Below, piece by piece: positions 17,070 to 26,693 of a DNA stretch of 53,472 bases (position 1 is the first letter of the stretch; the number at the start of each line of letters is the position of its first letter). The DNA comes from Prevotella sp. UBA3776. GTDB lineage: Bacteria; Bacteroidota; Bacteroidia; Bacteroidales; Bacteroidaceae. Under the pieces are notes generated by a model, which saw nothing but the letters and a program-made list of their open reading frames with translations, searched no databases and was not told where the DNA came from. The stretch covers positions 31,579-85,050 of the forward strand of contig DFFM01000030.1 in NCBI GenBank assembly GCA_002369515.1, read 5' to 3'. A program made the position numbers and the translations under genes.

Positions 17070-18002
17070 ATGTCTGTCGTCCTTCCTTCGTTCATCAGCA
17101 TATTGTTGTTGGCTATGCCGATGATATGGTGGGGATGTTCGGGCGAGGACTATTTCACCGATGTTTATGAGCTGAACACCCCCTCCGATTCAAGCTATTT
17201 CTCGGTTTCTGGCATAATGAAACTCAACAACAAACCCTACGACAACTCGCAGCAAGGCATGGCTGTTTGGGACAGTTTGGCTTTTGTTTTCAATGAAGGT
17301 GGCTATTGCCGAATCATTGATTTGCATAATAAACGGCATGTGGCATCGACTAGGCTGGCATCATTCGATGGTAGCAACCATGCAAACACGGTCAGTTTTG
17401 GCAATTTCTTGGTGCCAGACGAAGGCGTCCCTTTGTTTTATGTCTCTCGATGGGAACCTCCCGTCACTTGCTATGTCGAGCAATATAATATGCAAACGAA
17501 CCGTTTTGAACTCATGCAAACCATTAATACCGTCCATACAAAATATCAAGGATGGTATTCGAATTTTGTCATCGATCAGGACAGAAAAAGGCTCTATACG
17601 GTGATGATGGAGCATGTGGCGGACTCTATTTTGAACATAAGGTCGTATAATATACCTGATTTAGGTGAGAACATGGTTACGCTTGGCAAAGAGGATGTGC
17701 TCTCTGAGGTGGAACTGAATTTAGGAGTGGCACATATCTGGCAGGGTGCTTTTATTTATGGCCGTCAACTCCTGATTCTCTATGGGGGCTGGAACGATGG
17801 AGAAAGAGGGATGCTGGTGGTTGACCTGGATGAATATAAAACAAAAAACCACGATTTCTCGTGGTTTCCGTACGAGCCAGAAGCTGTGGCTTTCTATAAT
17901 CATTCGCTGATAATGAACACTAATGGATATGGGGTGTATTATCTGTGGCATTTTGAGTGGCATCCGGGGCAGGATCATAAGAACCAAAGTCTGCTTCAAT
18001 AA
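17070..18002 (+). CDS. Lipoprotein of unknown function, propeller-like
   Basis: A 310-aa lipoprotein: the ATG at 17070 gives a compact signal peptide (MSVVLPSFISILLLAMPMIW) ending WGCSGED. An open frame starts 18 codons earlier, but that start would bury the signal peptide. The mature part has recurring strand-rich blocks (VWDSLAFVFNEGGYCRIIDL, FVIDQDRKRLYTVMME, FIYGRQLLILYGGW), suggestive of a six-bladed beta-propeller. It is the only plus-strand gene among the minus-strand glycosyltransferases. Its last 83 bp overlap the 3' end of the convergent LicD gene, coding on both strands. No function is assigned. Confidence 0.65.
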   Translation: MSVVLPSFISILLLAMPMIWWGCSGEDYFTDVYELNTPSDSSYFSVSGIMKLNNKPYDNSQQGMAVWDSLAFVFNEGGYCRIIDLHNKRHVASTRLASFDGSNHANTVSFGNFLVPDEGVPLFYVSRWEPPVTCYVEQYNMQTNRFELMQTINTVHTKYQGWYSNFVIDQDRKRLYTVMMEHVADSILNIRSYNIPDLGENMVTLGKEDVLSEVELNLGVAHIWQGAFIYGRQLLILYGGWNDGERGMLVVDLDEYKTKNHDFSWFPYEPEAVAFYNHSLIMNTNGYGVYYLWHFEWHPGQDHKNQSLLQ

Positions 18003-18765
18003 AGTGGTTTGAGCGTTGCTCTTTTAGGGGGGGCAATTTCATGTAGTCTCCAAAAAGGTGACGAAGATATTCATCATATTTTATGGGTACAGGCAGAGTG
18101 GTGTCTTCAAAGGGAATCCTTACGGACTGCTCAACAATGTCTGCACGAAGAAAGCAGTTGTGCCATCGGGTCTTTCCAAAAAAATTGCCATACCATCCTG
18201 TTTGCTTCCCGTTGTACTTTTCAGTCTGTTTGCGGAAGAATTCTCTGATGGTTTTGTTTTTTTGTGGGAATGCAAGCATCATCATGATTTTCTTAGAGAG
18301 GCTAGCCCTGTTATGGCGCAGTGACTGCAAATAGCAAAGACGGTATTTCCCGCAAAAGAATTGCCAAAGTCTTGCTGGTTTGGTTGTTGCTGCCTCGTCA
18401 AGTTTGAAAACGTCTATGAATACGCAATCTTTTTCTTCACCAACCGAGTATCCGTCTTTTTCCGTTATTTTTGTTCCTAGCAGTTTGATTTTCGTGAAAT
18501 TTTGGGGCCAATCTTTTACACCTTCTTGGACATAATATTTGTCTTTGTCTAACTGTGTGTGGCATACTTGAAGGAAACGGCGGTAATTGTCGTCAGTCAT
18601 TTCTATGTCCAAGTCGTCGTCCCAAGGGATAAACCCTTTATGGCGGACTGCTCCAATGGCAGAACCTGCTATGAGATGGTATTCTATGTTGTTGCGTTTG
18701 CACAACTCGTCGATGTCTTTTGCAATGGAGAGTATCACGAGCTGTAATTTCCTTAGTGTAGTCAT
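17920..18765 (-). CDS. LicD-family phosphotransferase
   Basis: A 281-aa protein of the LicD/nucleotidyltransferase-like family, which transfers phosphocholine or other phospho-substituents to glycans. The diagnostic block is AGSAIGAVRHKGFIPWDDDLD (about 33-53), with the metal-binding Asp residues, followed by CVFIDVFKLDE. LFGDYMKLPP lies near the C-terminus, as is usual. It lies at the 3' end of the minus-strand polysaccharide operon. The tail after the conserved core (SYDPAPDATQNATDNTPHIH) is encoded opposite the 3' end of the convergent lipoprotein gene and looks non-conserved. Confidence 0.85.
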   Translation of the reverse strand: MTTLRKLQLVILSIAKDIDELCKRNNIEYHLIAGSAIGAVRHKGFIPWDDDLDIEMTDDNYRRFLQVCHTQLDKDKYYVQEGVKDWPQNFTKIKLLGTKITEKDGYSVGEEKDCVFIDVFKLDEAATTKPARLWQFFCGKYRLCYLQSLRHNRASLSKKIMMMLAFPQKNKTIREFFRKQTEKYNGKQTGWYGNFFGKTRWHNCFLRADIVEQSVRIPFEDTTLPVPIKYDEYLRHLFGDYMKLPPLKEQRSNHFIEADFGSYDPAPDATQNATDNTPHIH

Positions 18766-18776
18766 AGATGTATTCT

Positions 18777-19745
18777 TTAAAGATTTGAATAAAGATTCTT
18801 ATACTTCTTTTTTACAGAACTGGCAGAAAAAATATTCTTCACAGATTGGATGTCAACCGAAGTGCCTATGGTTTCTTCGACTTTTTGGTTGAAATCATCA
18901 TAATCTTTGAATTTGAATATGCTATAGCCAGAAATGCCAGAAAGATAGTCGGCTATCCTGACGCGTTCAGACATGACAACAGGTGTGCCGTTTGACAGCG
19001 CCTCGATGGCGGCATAGGAAAATGCTTCGTATCTGGATGGGATTACCAGCAAAGATGCTTCCTTGTAGAGCTTTTCCAACTCTTCTTGGGGAATGTTGCA
19101 ATGCTGAGTACAATCGGTTCGGTTGGGCTTCGTGCCGTTTCCTACCAGATGGATTTCATATTTTCCCTCAGGTAGGTGCATGATATGCTCTAGTCCTTTT
19201 ACAGGATCGGAGAGACGGCCGACAAACAATAACATGTTTGTTTTTTTTCTAGGTGAGGGACTGTTCTCGTCGAAGTTTTGCCAATGAGGTATTTGATATA
19301 CCTTGTGGCAGAAAGACTTGAAGAAAGCGGTGTCTTCATTGTTGATAGTCACTATCGCGTCGGCAAAACGTTGTATGAAAGGCTTCAGCATGATGTAGAA
19401 GAAGCACTTCCCTCCCTTTGGGTTGTTCAAATAGTTGAAAGGGTGCCAATGGGCGGTATAAACTATTTTCTTTTTTAGCAGTTTTGCTATAATGAATGCT
19501 TGGGTGTTCCCGATTTCAGTATATCCATTGATGTGAACGATGTCAGCCTTCTTGATGGCTTTGTAAAGCGGCCTTATTTTGTAGTAGAAATGAAAAAGGC
19601 GTGATTTCACAATGGGGTAGTCTTCTATGGCAAGAACTGTGAAGTCCTCGTCGTTCTGGAACATATTGTAGAGGGCGATGCAATAGTTCGATATGCCTCC
19701 GTATTTGTTGGTGGGTGTTCTCCTAATTTGTAAAATCTTCTTCAT
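18777..19745 (-). CDS. Glycosyltransferase family 4 (group 1)
   Basis: A 322-aa GT-B fold transferase. The N-terminal domain has the family glycine motif (RRTPTNKYGGISNYC) and DIVHINGYTE. The C-terminal domain has LLFVGRLSDPVKGLEHI and the donor-binding stretch VIPSRYEAFSYAAIEALSNGTPVV with its E-x7-E pattern. The ATG at 19745 is used because the in-frame triplet upstream (19754) is TTG. It lies 11 bp upstream of LicD and 12 bp downstream of the next transferase. It is part of the repeat-unit assembly operon. Confidence 0.85.
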   Translation of the reverse strand: MKKILQIRRTPTNKYGGISNYCIALYNMFQNDEDFTVLAIEDYPIVKSRLFHFYYKIRPLYKAIKKADIVHINGYTEIGNTQAFIIAKLLKKKIVYTAHWHPFNYLNNPKGGKCFFYIMLKPFIQRFADAIVTINNEDTAFFKSFCHKVYQIPHWQNFDENSPSPRKKTNMLLFVGRLSDPVKGLEHIMHLPEGKYEIHLVGNGTKPNRTDCTQHCNIPQEELEKLYKEASLLVIPSRYEAFSYAAIEALSNGTPVVMSERVRIADYLSGISGYSIFKFKDYDDFNQKVEETIGTSVDIQSVKNIFSASSVKKKYKNLYSNL

Positions 19746-19757
19746 GCTTCCCAATGG

Positions 19758-21011
19758 CTATTTAATCAGAAAAGTGTGGAGTTCTGGCCGACAATAATTG
19801 TAGAGGCTCTTCAAGAATAAAGCATATCTTTTGTATCCCATGAGCTTGTAGAGGAAAAGAAAGAGCATGTTGATCATCTTCTTTTTCTGCTGCAACTGTG
19901 GAATGTTCCGTTGGTTCAGATTGTCGATTTTTTGTTTCTCAATCATTTTCTTTTTCTTCAGTTTGGAGAAAAAAGAGTCTCTGCCAGCCGAGAATGGTGA
20001 ACTTGGGGCATTGCCTGACGAAACAAGTCCATGGTAGAGTCTTCTGTGAAAGGACGAAATTGGGTATCCGTTTTCGTATGTGTCATAAGAATACTGCAGG
20101 TGAATGAAACTGTCGAACACTTTACAGTTATCCATGATGGCCTTTTTATATACGTCGGTAGCCAAAGACAAATCTTCGTACTCCTGCAAGTTTTCGATTC
20201 TTTTGCGCTCGATAATTCCTTTTTTCAATTTTGTGTAATCGTAACCCGCAAAATGGAGAAAGACCAACGGCACTTCGCATTGTGGGTTGTCATCAGTCCT
20301 GAATCTCACCATGATCTTGTCATCTTTCATGAACAATTCGCGTTCAAAATAGTTCCAAGGTGCCATGTTCATTCCTAGATTTTGCATGACATAGAGATGG
20401 TCGTTGCCAAGTAAGCCGGGCATCCAGTCCATCCACTTCTGGTCTGTGAAATTGCCGGTGCTTCTGTCTGCAAAGCTGTTGTCTTTCAGTCTGGTTTTCC
20501 ACCACTCCGTTATGTCGTGTGTGGTCTTAGTGTTCCTCATTCCGCAGAACCCAAGATTGAAAATGCCATTTACATTCATGGCCCATTCCGGATGTTCCCC
20601 TTTGTAGATGACATGTATGCCTGCTATTTGAGGGGTCAGTACAACATCGTAGGTTTCTAATTTTGAGAATATTTCATCAAGTGGGGAAAAAACATAGATG
20701 TCAGGGTCGAAGTAAATGACAGTTTGATAGTCCGAAGCAAATAAATGTTGAAAACATGCGGGTTTGATGGCCGTGCAAAACTCAGTGAGATTGTACTTGA
20801 ATGCCATTTCTGTCCATTCTTTGTCCGAATAACTATTTGTTTCCTTGACCTTGATGACATTATTGGGGATGTCAATGTTTTCATTGTCAAATTCGTCAGC
20901 AACAAAAATGAAGAAGTCCGTATCAGGATGATGGGTGTTCAGCGACTGGCCTAGAATTCTGGCCAAGCCGATATAGTTTTTTGCTACTATCGTGAAGACA
21001 CATTTTTTCAT
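19758..21011 (-). CDS. Glycosyltransferase, GT-A fold with DPD motif
   Basis: A 417-aa protein. The start MKKCVFTIVAKNYIGLARILGQSL, the TEFCTAIKPACFQHLF segment and the metal-binding FDPDI (Asp102/Asp104) match a group of bacterial GT-A transferases distantly related to family 8. Further marks are the central NLGFCGMR and the FLHFAGYD block. The C-terminal 100 residues are basic (KLKKKKMIEKQKID) and probably contact the membrane. It lies in the minus-strand operon between an acyltransferase and a GT4 gene. The sugar is unknown. Confidence 0.75.
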   Translation of the reverse strand: MKKCVFTIVAKNYIGLARILGQSLNTHHPDTDFFIFVADEFDNENIDIPNNVIKVKETNSYSDKEWTEMAFKYNLTEFCTAIKPACFQHLFASDYQTVIYFDPDIYVFSPLDEIFSKLETYDVVLTPQIAGIHVIYKGEHPEWAMNVNGIFNLGFCGMRNTKTTHDITEWWKTRLKDNSFADRSTGNFTDQKWMDWMPGLLGNDHLYVMQNLGMNMAPWNYFERELFMKDDKIMVRFRTDDNPQCEVPLVFLHFAGYDYTKLKKGIIERKRIENLQEYEDLSLATDVYKKAIMDNCKVFDSFIHLQYSYDTYENGYPISSFHRRLYHGLVSSGNAPSSPFSAGRDSFFSKLKKKKMIEKQKIDNLNQRNIPQLQQKKKMINMLFLFLYKLMGYKRYALFLKSLYNYCRPELHTFLIK

Positions 21012-21020
21012 TTTCTTTCT

Positions 21021-21671
21021 TTATTTAATGGTTTTGACAATGGTGGCAGGATTTCCTGCAATGACACAAAAAGGTGGCACATCTTTTGTGACTACGCTGT
21101 TGGCTGCTATCACCGCACCCTCACAAATATGAACACCAGGGAGTATGGTGACCTTGTCGCCAATCCAAACTCTGTCTTCAATGATGACTGGCCCTTTCGA
21201 ACTCAGTTGCCTGTCGGTAGGTGCGATGTCTTTTTCTTCTATAGTGTTAGATCCATGCGAATTGTCAGATATGGTTACCCATCGTCCTGTCAGCACCTTA
21301 TTTCCTATGGCAACATGGTTGATACACGTGATGTGGATGTGTTCTCCCAAATGGCAGTTGTCTCCTATCTCAATACTTGGGGTATAAGATTTGTTCCCAT
21401 AAAGGTTCCAAGCGGTGATTACTCCGTTTTTCCCTATTTCTGTCATTTCTCCGATGCTGATGAATTCCTCGCCTTTAGTTTGTAACGGACGATGTATCAT
21501 GACACCTTTCCCGATACTCTTAAAATTGGGGATTATCCAATGTGTATAGAAAGTATCTAGGACCAGCGAGAGTTTTGCATTTGTCTTATATCCATAAAGA
21601 TGGCTCAACAGTGCAAAAAAAACTCTGGATATGGGTTCGATGTATAATCGTATTTTTCTTTTAAACGTCAT
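21021..21671 (-). CDS. Hexapeptide-repeat acyltransferase
   Basis: A 216-aa left-handed beta-helix transferase, probably O-acetylating a sugar of the polysaccharide. From about residue 85 it has [IV]-x-x-G-x-x repeats (ISIGEMTEIGKNG, IEIGDNCHLGEHIHI), then VWIGDKVTILPGVHICEGAVIAANSVVTKDVP. It ends with the CoA-binding IAGNPATIV. The N-terminal 60 residues form a basic, partly hydrophobic cap. It resembles serine-acetyltransferase-like proteins of capsule loci. Confidence 0.85.
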   Translation of the reverse strand: MTFKRKIRLYIEPISRVFFALLSHLYGYKTNAKLSLVLDTFYTHWIIPNFKSIGKGVMIHRPLQTKGEEFISIGEMTEIGKNGVITAWNLYGNKSYTPSIEIGDNCHLGEHIHITCINHVAIGNKVLTGRWVTISDNSHGSNTIEEKDIAPTDRQLSSKGPVIIEDRVWIGDKVTILPGVHICEGAVIAANSVVTKDVPPFCVIAGNPATIVKTIK

Positions 21672-21684
21672 TTAGTGGATGTTA

Positions 21685-22836
21685 TTATATCAGTTTCTTG
21701 TAAATATTATAAATATTATCAACATTATTTTCAATGGAATAGGTGTCAATGGCTATTGATTGTGCCAATAAAGCCTTTTCTTCATATTGTTCGTCTGTTA
21801 AGCAACTGACACTTTCCATACAGTCGGCAAGTGATGTGATGTCGTTAAAAAACAAGCCACCCGTCCGGTCTAGTATTTCTTTGGTTCCTCCAGTTTCTCT
21901 GCCGATAACCAGGCAACCATTGTAACAGGCTTCGGCTGTCATTCTGCCAAAACCTTCATAAATACTCCCCACGATGAGGGCTTTTGCTTTTCTCATTAGA
22001 TTCCTGACATCGTTGACATAGCCGACAAATTCAACGGCTTCAGAACATTGTAATTCTACAGCCATTGACTTGAGCTTGTCCATATATTGGGCATCGCCAA
22101 AACCTGCGATGATGAGCTTGTAGTCCGGATGGTTCTTGTAAAAATGTGCGAAAGCCGAGATAACGTCATGATGTCCTTTTACGGGAACGACTCGTGAGGC
22201 GCAGAGAAAGTAGCTTTCTTTTTGGCGACAGTAGCTTGTATTCTCTTTCGGGTAGATACCGTTATAAACTACCGACGCGTTTTTGCATGCTTGCAAGTTG
22301 AAATGTTCACGTATGCCTTCGGTAATGCAGACTATTTCATCTGACTTTTTTATGAGTTTTTCAAATGATTTTTTTGAAGGAAAAATCATCCAGTCAAAAT
22401 CCTTGTCTTGGTATTCTCTAAGGTGCATGACATGGGGAATGCCGAATTTTTTGGCAATCTTAAGGCCTTCATGAATAACGCCTACATTTGTGTGTATGAT
22501 ATCCGGTTTCTCGTTCTTTATAATTCGGGAGATTGAGAAAAGTGACGCTGTTTTCTTCACCATCATTGAGCAAAATGATAGTGGCCATCGAAAATGTTGA
22601 GACATTGTTCTTGGCCTGTATAGAGCACTAGCCGTAACGATTACGCCATAGCTTTTGATGTTGTAATCAGATAAAAAGGACATGAAGGCGTCGTCTTTCT
22701 TTCCATGTTTAGGATAAAGGACTATAGGCTCAATTCCTTTAGGAATCAAACCTTTCAACATGTTCATGAATGAAATTGTCGCTCCACCCATGAATGCAGC
22801 ACTCAGTATATAGACTATTTTTATTCTGTTAAGCAT
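21685..22836 (-). CDS. Glycosyltransferase family 4
   Basis: A 383-aa GT-B transferase. The N-terminal AAFMGGATISFMNMLKGL is the acceptor-side glycine motif, and PDIIHTNVGV is the usual inter-strand motif. The donor domain has ASRVVPVKGHHDVISAF, LIIAGFGDAQYMDKL and VGSIYEGFGRMTAEACYNGCLVIGRETGG, with the E-x7-E motif. The start overlaps the polymerase gene's 3' end by 8 bp. It is part of the repeat-unit assembly operon. Confidence 0.9.
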   Translation of the reverse strand: MLNRIKIVYILSAAFMGGATISFMNMLKGLIPKGIEPIVLYPKHGKKDDAFMSFLSDYNIKSYGVIVTASALYRPRTMSQHFRWPLSFCSMMVKKTASLFSISRIIKNEKPDIIHTNVGVIHEGLKIAKKFGIPHVMHLREYQDKDFDWMIFPSKKSFEKLIKKSDEIVCITEGIREHFNLQACKNASVVYNGIYPKENTSYCRQKESYFLCASRVVPVKGHHDVISAFAHFYKNHPDYKLIIAGFGDAQYMDKLKSMAVELQCSEAVEFVGYVNDVRNLMRKAKALIVGSIYEGFGRMTAEACYNGCLVIGRETGGTKEILDRTGGLFFNDITSLADCMESVSCLTDEQYEEKALLAQSIAIDTYSIENNVDNIYNIYKKLI

Positions 22837-24067
22837 GTTGTTCCTTTCTGTTGTTCGCTTCAGCCTCTATGTATGAGCCCTTTGGATTATAGAAAGCCAT
22901 CACATAAATTGGTATGAAATTACAATACCACAAGGGAGTTCCTCTGACAATAAAGGCTAAGAGTGCAAGAAGTACGCCTGACAATAAGGCTTTCTTGTTT
23001 GTCGCAGAGTGAAGCGATGAAAAGAAGAAGAAGACCAAGAGGATCATTCCTATAACTCCATTCTCATAAATATATACCTTATAGCCCGAATTGCCAAAAT
23101 TGTCCTTTGGCATATCTCTGCCTAGCATGATATCGGAGGATTTCCAAAAATTGCTGTACTCTGCATCGAAATCTTCTGTAACTCGATTGTTGCCAACGAT
23201 ATCTCCATCGTCAACTTCCATTCTTATCAGGATCAAGTCATGAATGAGATTGTTGCCGTTGTTATAGAAAAACGAGCCTACAATAATCGTAACAAAGATA
23301 AAAACGGATGCTGCCATTTTCAGGAATACTTTTTTCCCTTGAATCCACAGATTCGCAAAAGTAACGTAAACGATCAATACATAGGCTGCTAATGAGAAAG
23401 ATAGTATTGCCGTTATTATCATGGCTATGTTATACCATTTCTTCCATTTCCCACATTGTGTAAACAAAAGCATCACGCAAGCGGTTCCAATCTGTCCTGG
23501 CTCAAGAAAAACGGAATGGAAACGATAAAACAGCGCGAGAAGTGCTCTGTCGTCAATTAAAAAGAAAAAATAGTTAGTGAATGAATAAAGTCCATCAGAG
23601 AAACTTGCATCCCTGGAGGGGAAAGGAAAACCGAATATCCATAATATATAAGCAATTGTTGAAACAGCCAGCAAGCCTCCCATAAATTTACACAAGAAGG
23701 TTGCAAGCTTCTCTAGTTTGTCAATGTCTATTAGGAACAGGCAAAGAAATATAACAACATGAAACAAGTTGAAAATAAAGCCGCCTATCCTTCCCCCATT
23801 CACAAACAGCTGATAATAGGACAATGCGATAAAGGCTGTTAACGGAAGAATAAAATCATTCCTTGTGTATATTGGGCGTGAAAGGGTTATGGAAAGCAAA
23901 TATGATGCTACAAGCAAAATACCTGCTGGAAATGCATACAAAGTGCCAATGGGCCACATGAACCATGGATTCAATGACCCCAAATATGCAATAAGCATAC
24001 CCGAAAAAAAAAGAAAAACAGCCAATTTCTCTTTGTTTATAAGATATAACTTCTTGAGGTCAAACAT
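22829..24067 (-). CDS. O-antigen/polysaccharide polymerase (Wzy-like)
   Basis: A 412-aa integral membrane protein with about ten to eleven hydrophobic segments and one large hydrophilic loop near residues 275-330 (MEVDDGDIVGNNRVTEDFDAEY), the layout of Wzy polymerases that join repeat units in the periplasm. Sequence conservation in this class is low, so the call rests on topology and on its place between the flippase gene and a glycosyltransferase gene. It overlaps both neighbours by 8 bp. Confidence 0.75.
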   Translation of the reverse strand: MFDLKKLYLINKEKLAVFLFFSGMLIAYLGSLNPWFMWPIGTLYAFPAGILLVASYLLSITLSRPIYTRNDFILPLTAFIALSYYQLFVNGGRIGGFIFNLFHVVIFLCLFLIDIDKLEKLATFLCKFMGGLLAVSTIAYILWIFGFPFPSRDASFSDGLYSFTNYFFFLIDDRALLALFYRFHSVFLEPGQIGTACVMLLFTQCGKWKKWYNIAMIITAILSFSLAAYVLIVYVTFANLWIQGKKVFLKMAASVFIFVTIIVGSFFYNNGNNLIHDLILIRMEVDDGDIVGNNRVTEDFDAEYSNFWKSSDIMLGRDMPKDNFGNSGYKVYIYENGVIGMILLVFFFFSSLHSATNKKALLSGVLLALLAFIVRGTPLWYCNFIPIYVMAFYNPKGSYIEAEANNRKEQHA

Positions 24068-25586
24068 GTTTTTTTTGTCTTTTTATGGCATTCGTTACAT
24101 ACAACTGTTCCTCTTTGTCGAGAGTGAAAAACCAAGCGGATAATAAACCCGTTGCAATGGCTATAATGATCGTTGGGAGGAATCCTAATTTTTCATGCAT
24201 GAATATCGATTGGCAAATCATGCAGCTCATGCACTCAAGAAGGCATAAAGGAATGATTCTTTTAATCACCTGATCCCAGAATTGCTTGATGCTTAAGCCT
24301 GCTTCTTTTTTCAAAAGGGGGATTCTTTGTGCGGCTACGTAAATTTCGATGAGCAAGTAAACCCACATGATGCTGGCCACCGAGTATCCGTGCTTTAACA
24401 TCAACCAAATGACAAGCAGATAGAGCAGCTTGGGCGTATATGTAAGCAGAGTGTACTTGCGAATGCTTCCTATGGCCTGATTGGCAGTTTGCAGGCCAAG
24501 CGTTGTTTGGTCGAAAATGAATGAAATAAGAACAAACCTGCAAAAAAGAGCTGTGTAGTCAGGTACTTCTTCTAGCCAAATTCCCAGTATGGTTGGCATC
24601 TCAAAAAGCAAAGGTATCGTGACGATGGCAAGCAAAGAGGCTGAGAATTTGCATTCTTTGCATGCCAATGTGAGCATTTTGTTGCGGTCTTTGCCCCCCT
24701 CTGCTTTCATGATTTGAGGATTTATAGCATTCATGATAGAGGTGACGACAAACGAAATGGCGCCGAATACTTGGAATGATATGCCATAGGCTGCATTTAT
24801 TGCAGTACCGAAAAAGTGGTTCAGTATGATGGCTGTTCCTTGATTTCTTCCTGCGACAGCTCCCATGCCATAAGTTGTCCATCCTGCAAACCCTATCAGT
24901 TGGAATAAATATAGCTTGTCGATGTCTTTCTTGTGAACATAGAGAGAGCACTCCTCGTATCTTAGAAGTGAAAAGGTGGCAAAAACGAAGAGGTTGAGCA
25001 ATAGGATTAAAGCCATCATAAGTGAATAAATCAAAAGCTTATCGGCTTGAATGTATAAAAGGCAGATGGCTAAAGATAGTTTTATGACGCTGTCAACAAT
25101 GTCAACTACAGCAATGAACACGATGTTCTCATGTGCAATGAACAGTGCTTTGAAGGGTGCTGTCACAATTGTGAGAAATAGCATGAAAATGGTTATGGCA
25201 AAAACAATCGAGGCGGTGTGGATGCGGTCTTGGGGAATGTTAAGGACGTTATCTATGATAAAGCCTCTCATGGAAAGAAGGATGGCGGAGAGCACAATAC
25301 CTATGATGACATGAAGAAAGATGCTGTTTTTGAACACTTTCTTGACTGTTTCCAAATCTTTCTTTCCGTGGTAAAAAGATATATATCTCTGTGTGGTGAT
25401 GACAAGCGCATTGGTGATAAATCCTAGCATTGCAACAACACCCCCCACGACTGAATACACTCCAAAGTCAGAGACTGTAAGTGCTTTGAGAATCAGTCTG
25501 GTGGAATACAGCGAAAGGCAAAGTGTGACAATCGCCTTCGTGTATTGGGCTATCGTGTTGACAATGATGCGTTTGGTTGGTTCCAT
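24060..25586 (-). CDS. Polysaccharide flippase (Wzx, MOP superfamily)
   Basis: A 508-aa inner-membrane protein with 12-14 predicted helices. The N-terminus RIIVNTIAQYTKAIVTLCLSLYSTRLILKAL and SDFGVYSVVGG are typical of the MATE/MOP polysaccharide exporters, as is the repeated half (INPQIMKAEGGKDRNKMLTL). It would flip the lipid-linked repeat unit to the periplasm for the polymerase encoded next to it. Confidence 0.85.
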   Translation of the reverse strand: MEPTKRIIVNTIAQYTKAIVTLCLSLYSTRLILKALTVSDFGVYSVVGGVVAMLGFITNALVITTQRYISFYHGKKDLETVKKVFKNSIFLHVIIGIVLSAILLSMRGFIIDNVLNIPQDRIHTASIVFAITIFMLFLTIVTAPFKALFIAHENIVFIAVVDIVDSVIKLSLAICLLYIQADKLLIYSLMMALILLLNLFVFATFSLLRYEECSLYVHKKDIDKLYLFQLIGFAGWTTYGMGAVAGRNQGTAIILNHFFGTAINAAYGISFQVFGAISFVVTSIMNAINPQIMKAEGGKDRNKMLTLACKECKFSASLLAIVTIPLLFEMPTILGIWLEEVPDYTALFCRFVLISFIFDQTTLGLQTANQAIGSIRKYTLLTYTPKLLYLLVIWLMLKHGYSVASIMWVYLLIEIYVAAQRIPLLKKEAGLSIKQFWDQVIKRIIPLCLLECMSCMICQSIFMHEKLGFLPTIIIAIATGLLSAWFFTLDKEEQLYVTNAIKRQKKHV

Positions 25587-25620
25587 GCGCTAAAGTGAGT
25601 AAAAAAACTGGCGGTTTTTG

Positions 25621-26688
25621 TTATTCTTTCATCAATGGAGTCAGGATGTCATCTTTCAGGATGTACCCAATAGTCAGGATAAACGCCAAAAACATCATTG
25701 CAAAGACAAAAATCATTCGCTTGGGACCAGCAGGCTTGATGGGTACGGAGGCACCTTGAATGATTGTAAATGCGGGTGTTTTTTCTTGTACCTTAGCCTT
25801 GGCTGCTTGCAACTGGGTGTTCAGCGCATTGTATGTGTTGAATTTTATTTGCATGTCATTTTCCAAGTCATCCTGCTTCGCTTTGTAGCTTTGAAGAACA
25901 ACATCCACGTTAGCGTCGGAGAAATTCGCATACAACTGGCGGGCACGTTCGTAGTCGCGCTTTGCGTCAATTGTCAGTTTTGTATAATAGTCTAAATCTA
26001 TGCGCGCTTTATTTGTTCGGTAATCGGTTATGAAATTTTGCAGGCGTGTCCTTATGCTGTCGGCCAGTGTTGCGCAAATCAGGGGGTCTTGCTCCTGAAC
26101 GGCGATTGTTATGACGTCAGTCTTCTTGTCCACATCGCAACTGATATGGCTTTTCATCGTGCTCACCACATCCTGTTGGTCCTTGCTAAGCTTGAAAGGG
26201 TCAACTTTATGATTGCCTGTCGGTTTCGACTCTTCTTTCGTGAATAAACCGATGATGGCATTCTTCAGCCAATAGAAAGGCCGCAGCCAAAAGTTTGATT
26301 TCTGGTGTTTTTTGATGAATGTGTAATAGTCTGTGCTGAGTAGCCCGTCTTCTGTCGTAACTTTAATGGGGAATAAACTAACGATGAAGTCGGTGGACCC
26401 CATCAGGTCGGGGTAAAGCATGGGTGGTATGGCATCGGTTGAGCTTGCAGCATTTAGATTAATGCCAATGGTTGAAGCCAAAGAACCCAACGAGCCACCC
26501 GATGCGGTGTTCTCCATTTCGGGAGCAAGCGTGATGTTGCAATTATAGTATCTGGGTAGGGGCAGAATATAAATGCAAGCTAAGACGAAAGTTATAGAAA
26601 GAGTTTTCAAGAACAGTTTCTTTCTATTCCATATTTTCCTAAAAACCTTTCTTAGGTCAATGATTTCGGGCGAATTGTTATCAGTCAT
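25621..26688 (-). CDS. Chain-length determinant (Wzz-type) protein
   Basis: A 355-aa inner-membrane protein with one N-terminal transmembrane helix (about 27-46) and one C-terminal helix (about 325-345), flanking a periplasmic domain with a long helical section (DLDYYTKLTIDAKRDYERARQLYA). The conserved Pro-rich segment PIKPAGPKR lies just before the second helix. These are the marks of Wzz/PCP co-polymerases. There is no fused tyrosine kinase domain. It lies 5 bp downstream of the exporter gene and regulates chain length with Wzy and the exporter. Confidence 0.9.
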   Translation of the reverse strand: MTDNNSPEIIDLRKVFRKIWNRKKLFLKTLSITFVLACIYILPLPRYYNCNITLAPEMENTASGGSLGSLASTIGINLNAASSTDAIPPMLYPDLMGSTDFIVSLFPIKVTTEDGLLSTDYYTFIKKHQKSNFWLRPFYWLKNAIIGLFTKEESKPTGNHKVDPFKLSKDQQDVVSTMKSHISCDVDKKTDVITIAVQEQDPLICATLADSIRTRLQNFITDYRTNKARIDLDYYTKLTIDAKRDYERARQLYANFSDANVDVVLQSYKAKQDDLENDMQIKFNTYNALNTQLQAAKAKVQEKTPAFTIIQGASVPIKPAGPKRMIFVFAMMFLAFILTIGYILKDDILTPLMKE

Positions 26689-26693
26689 TTTCT

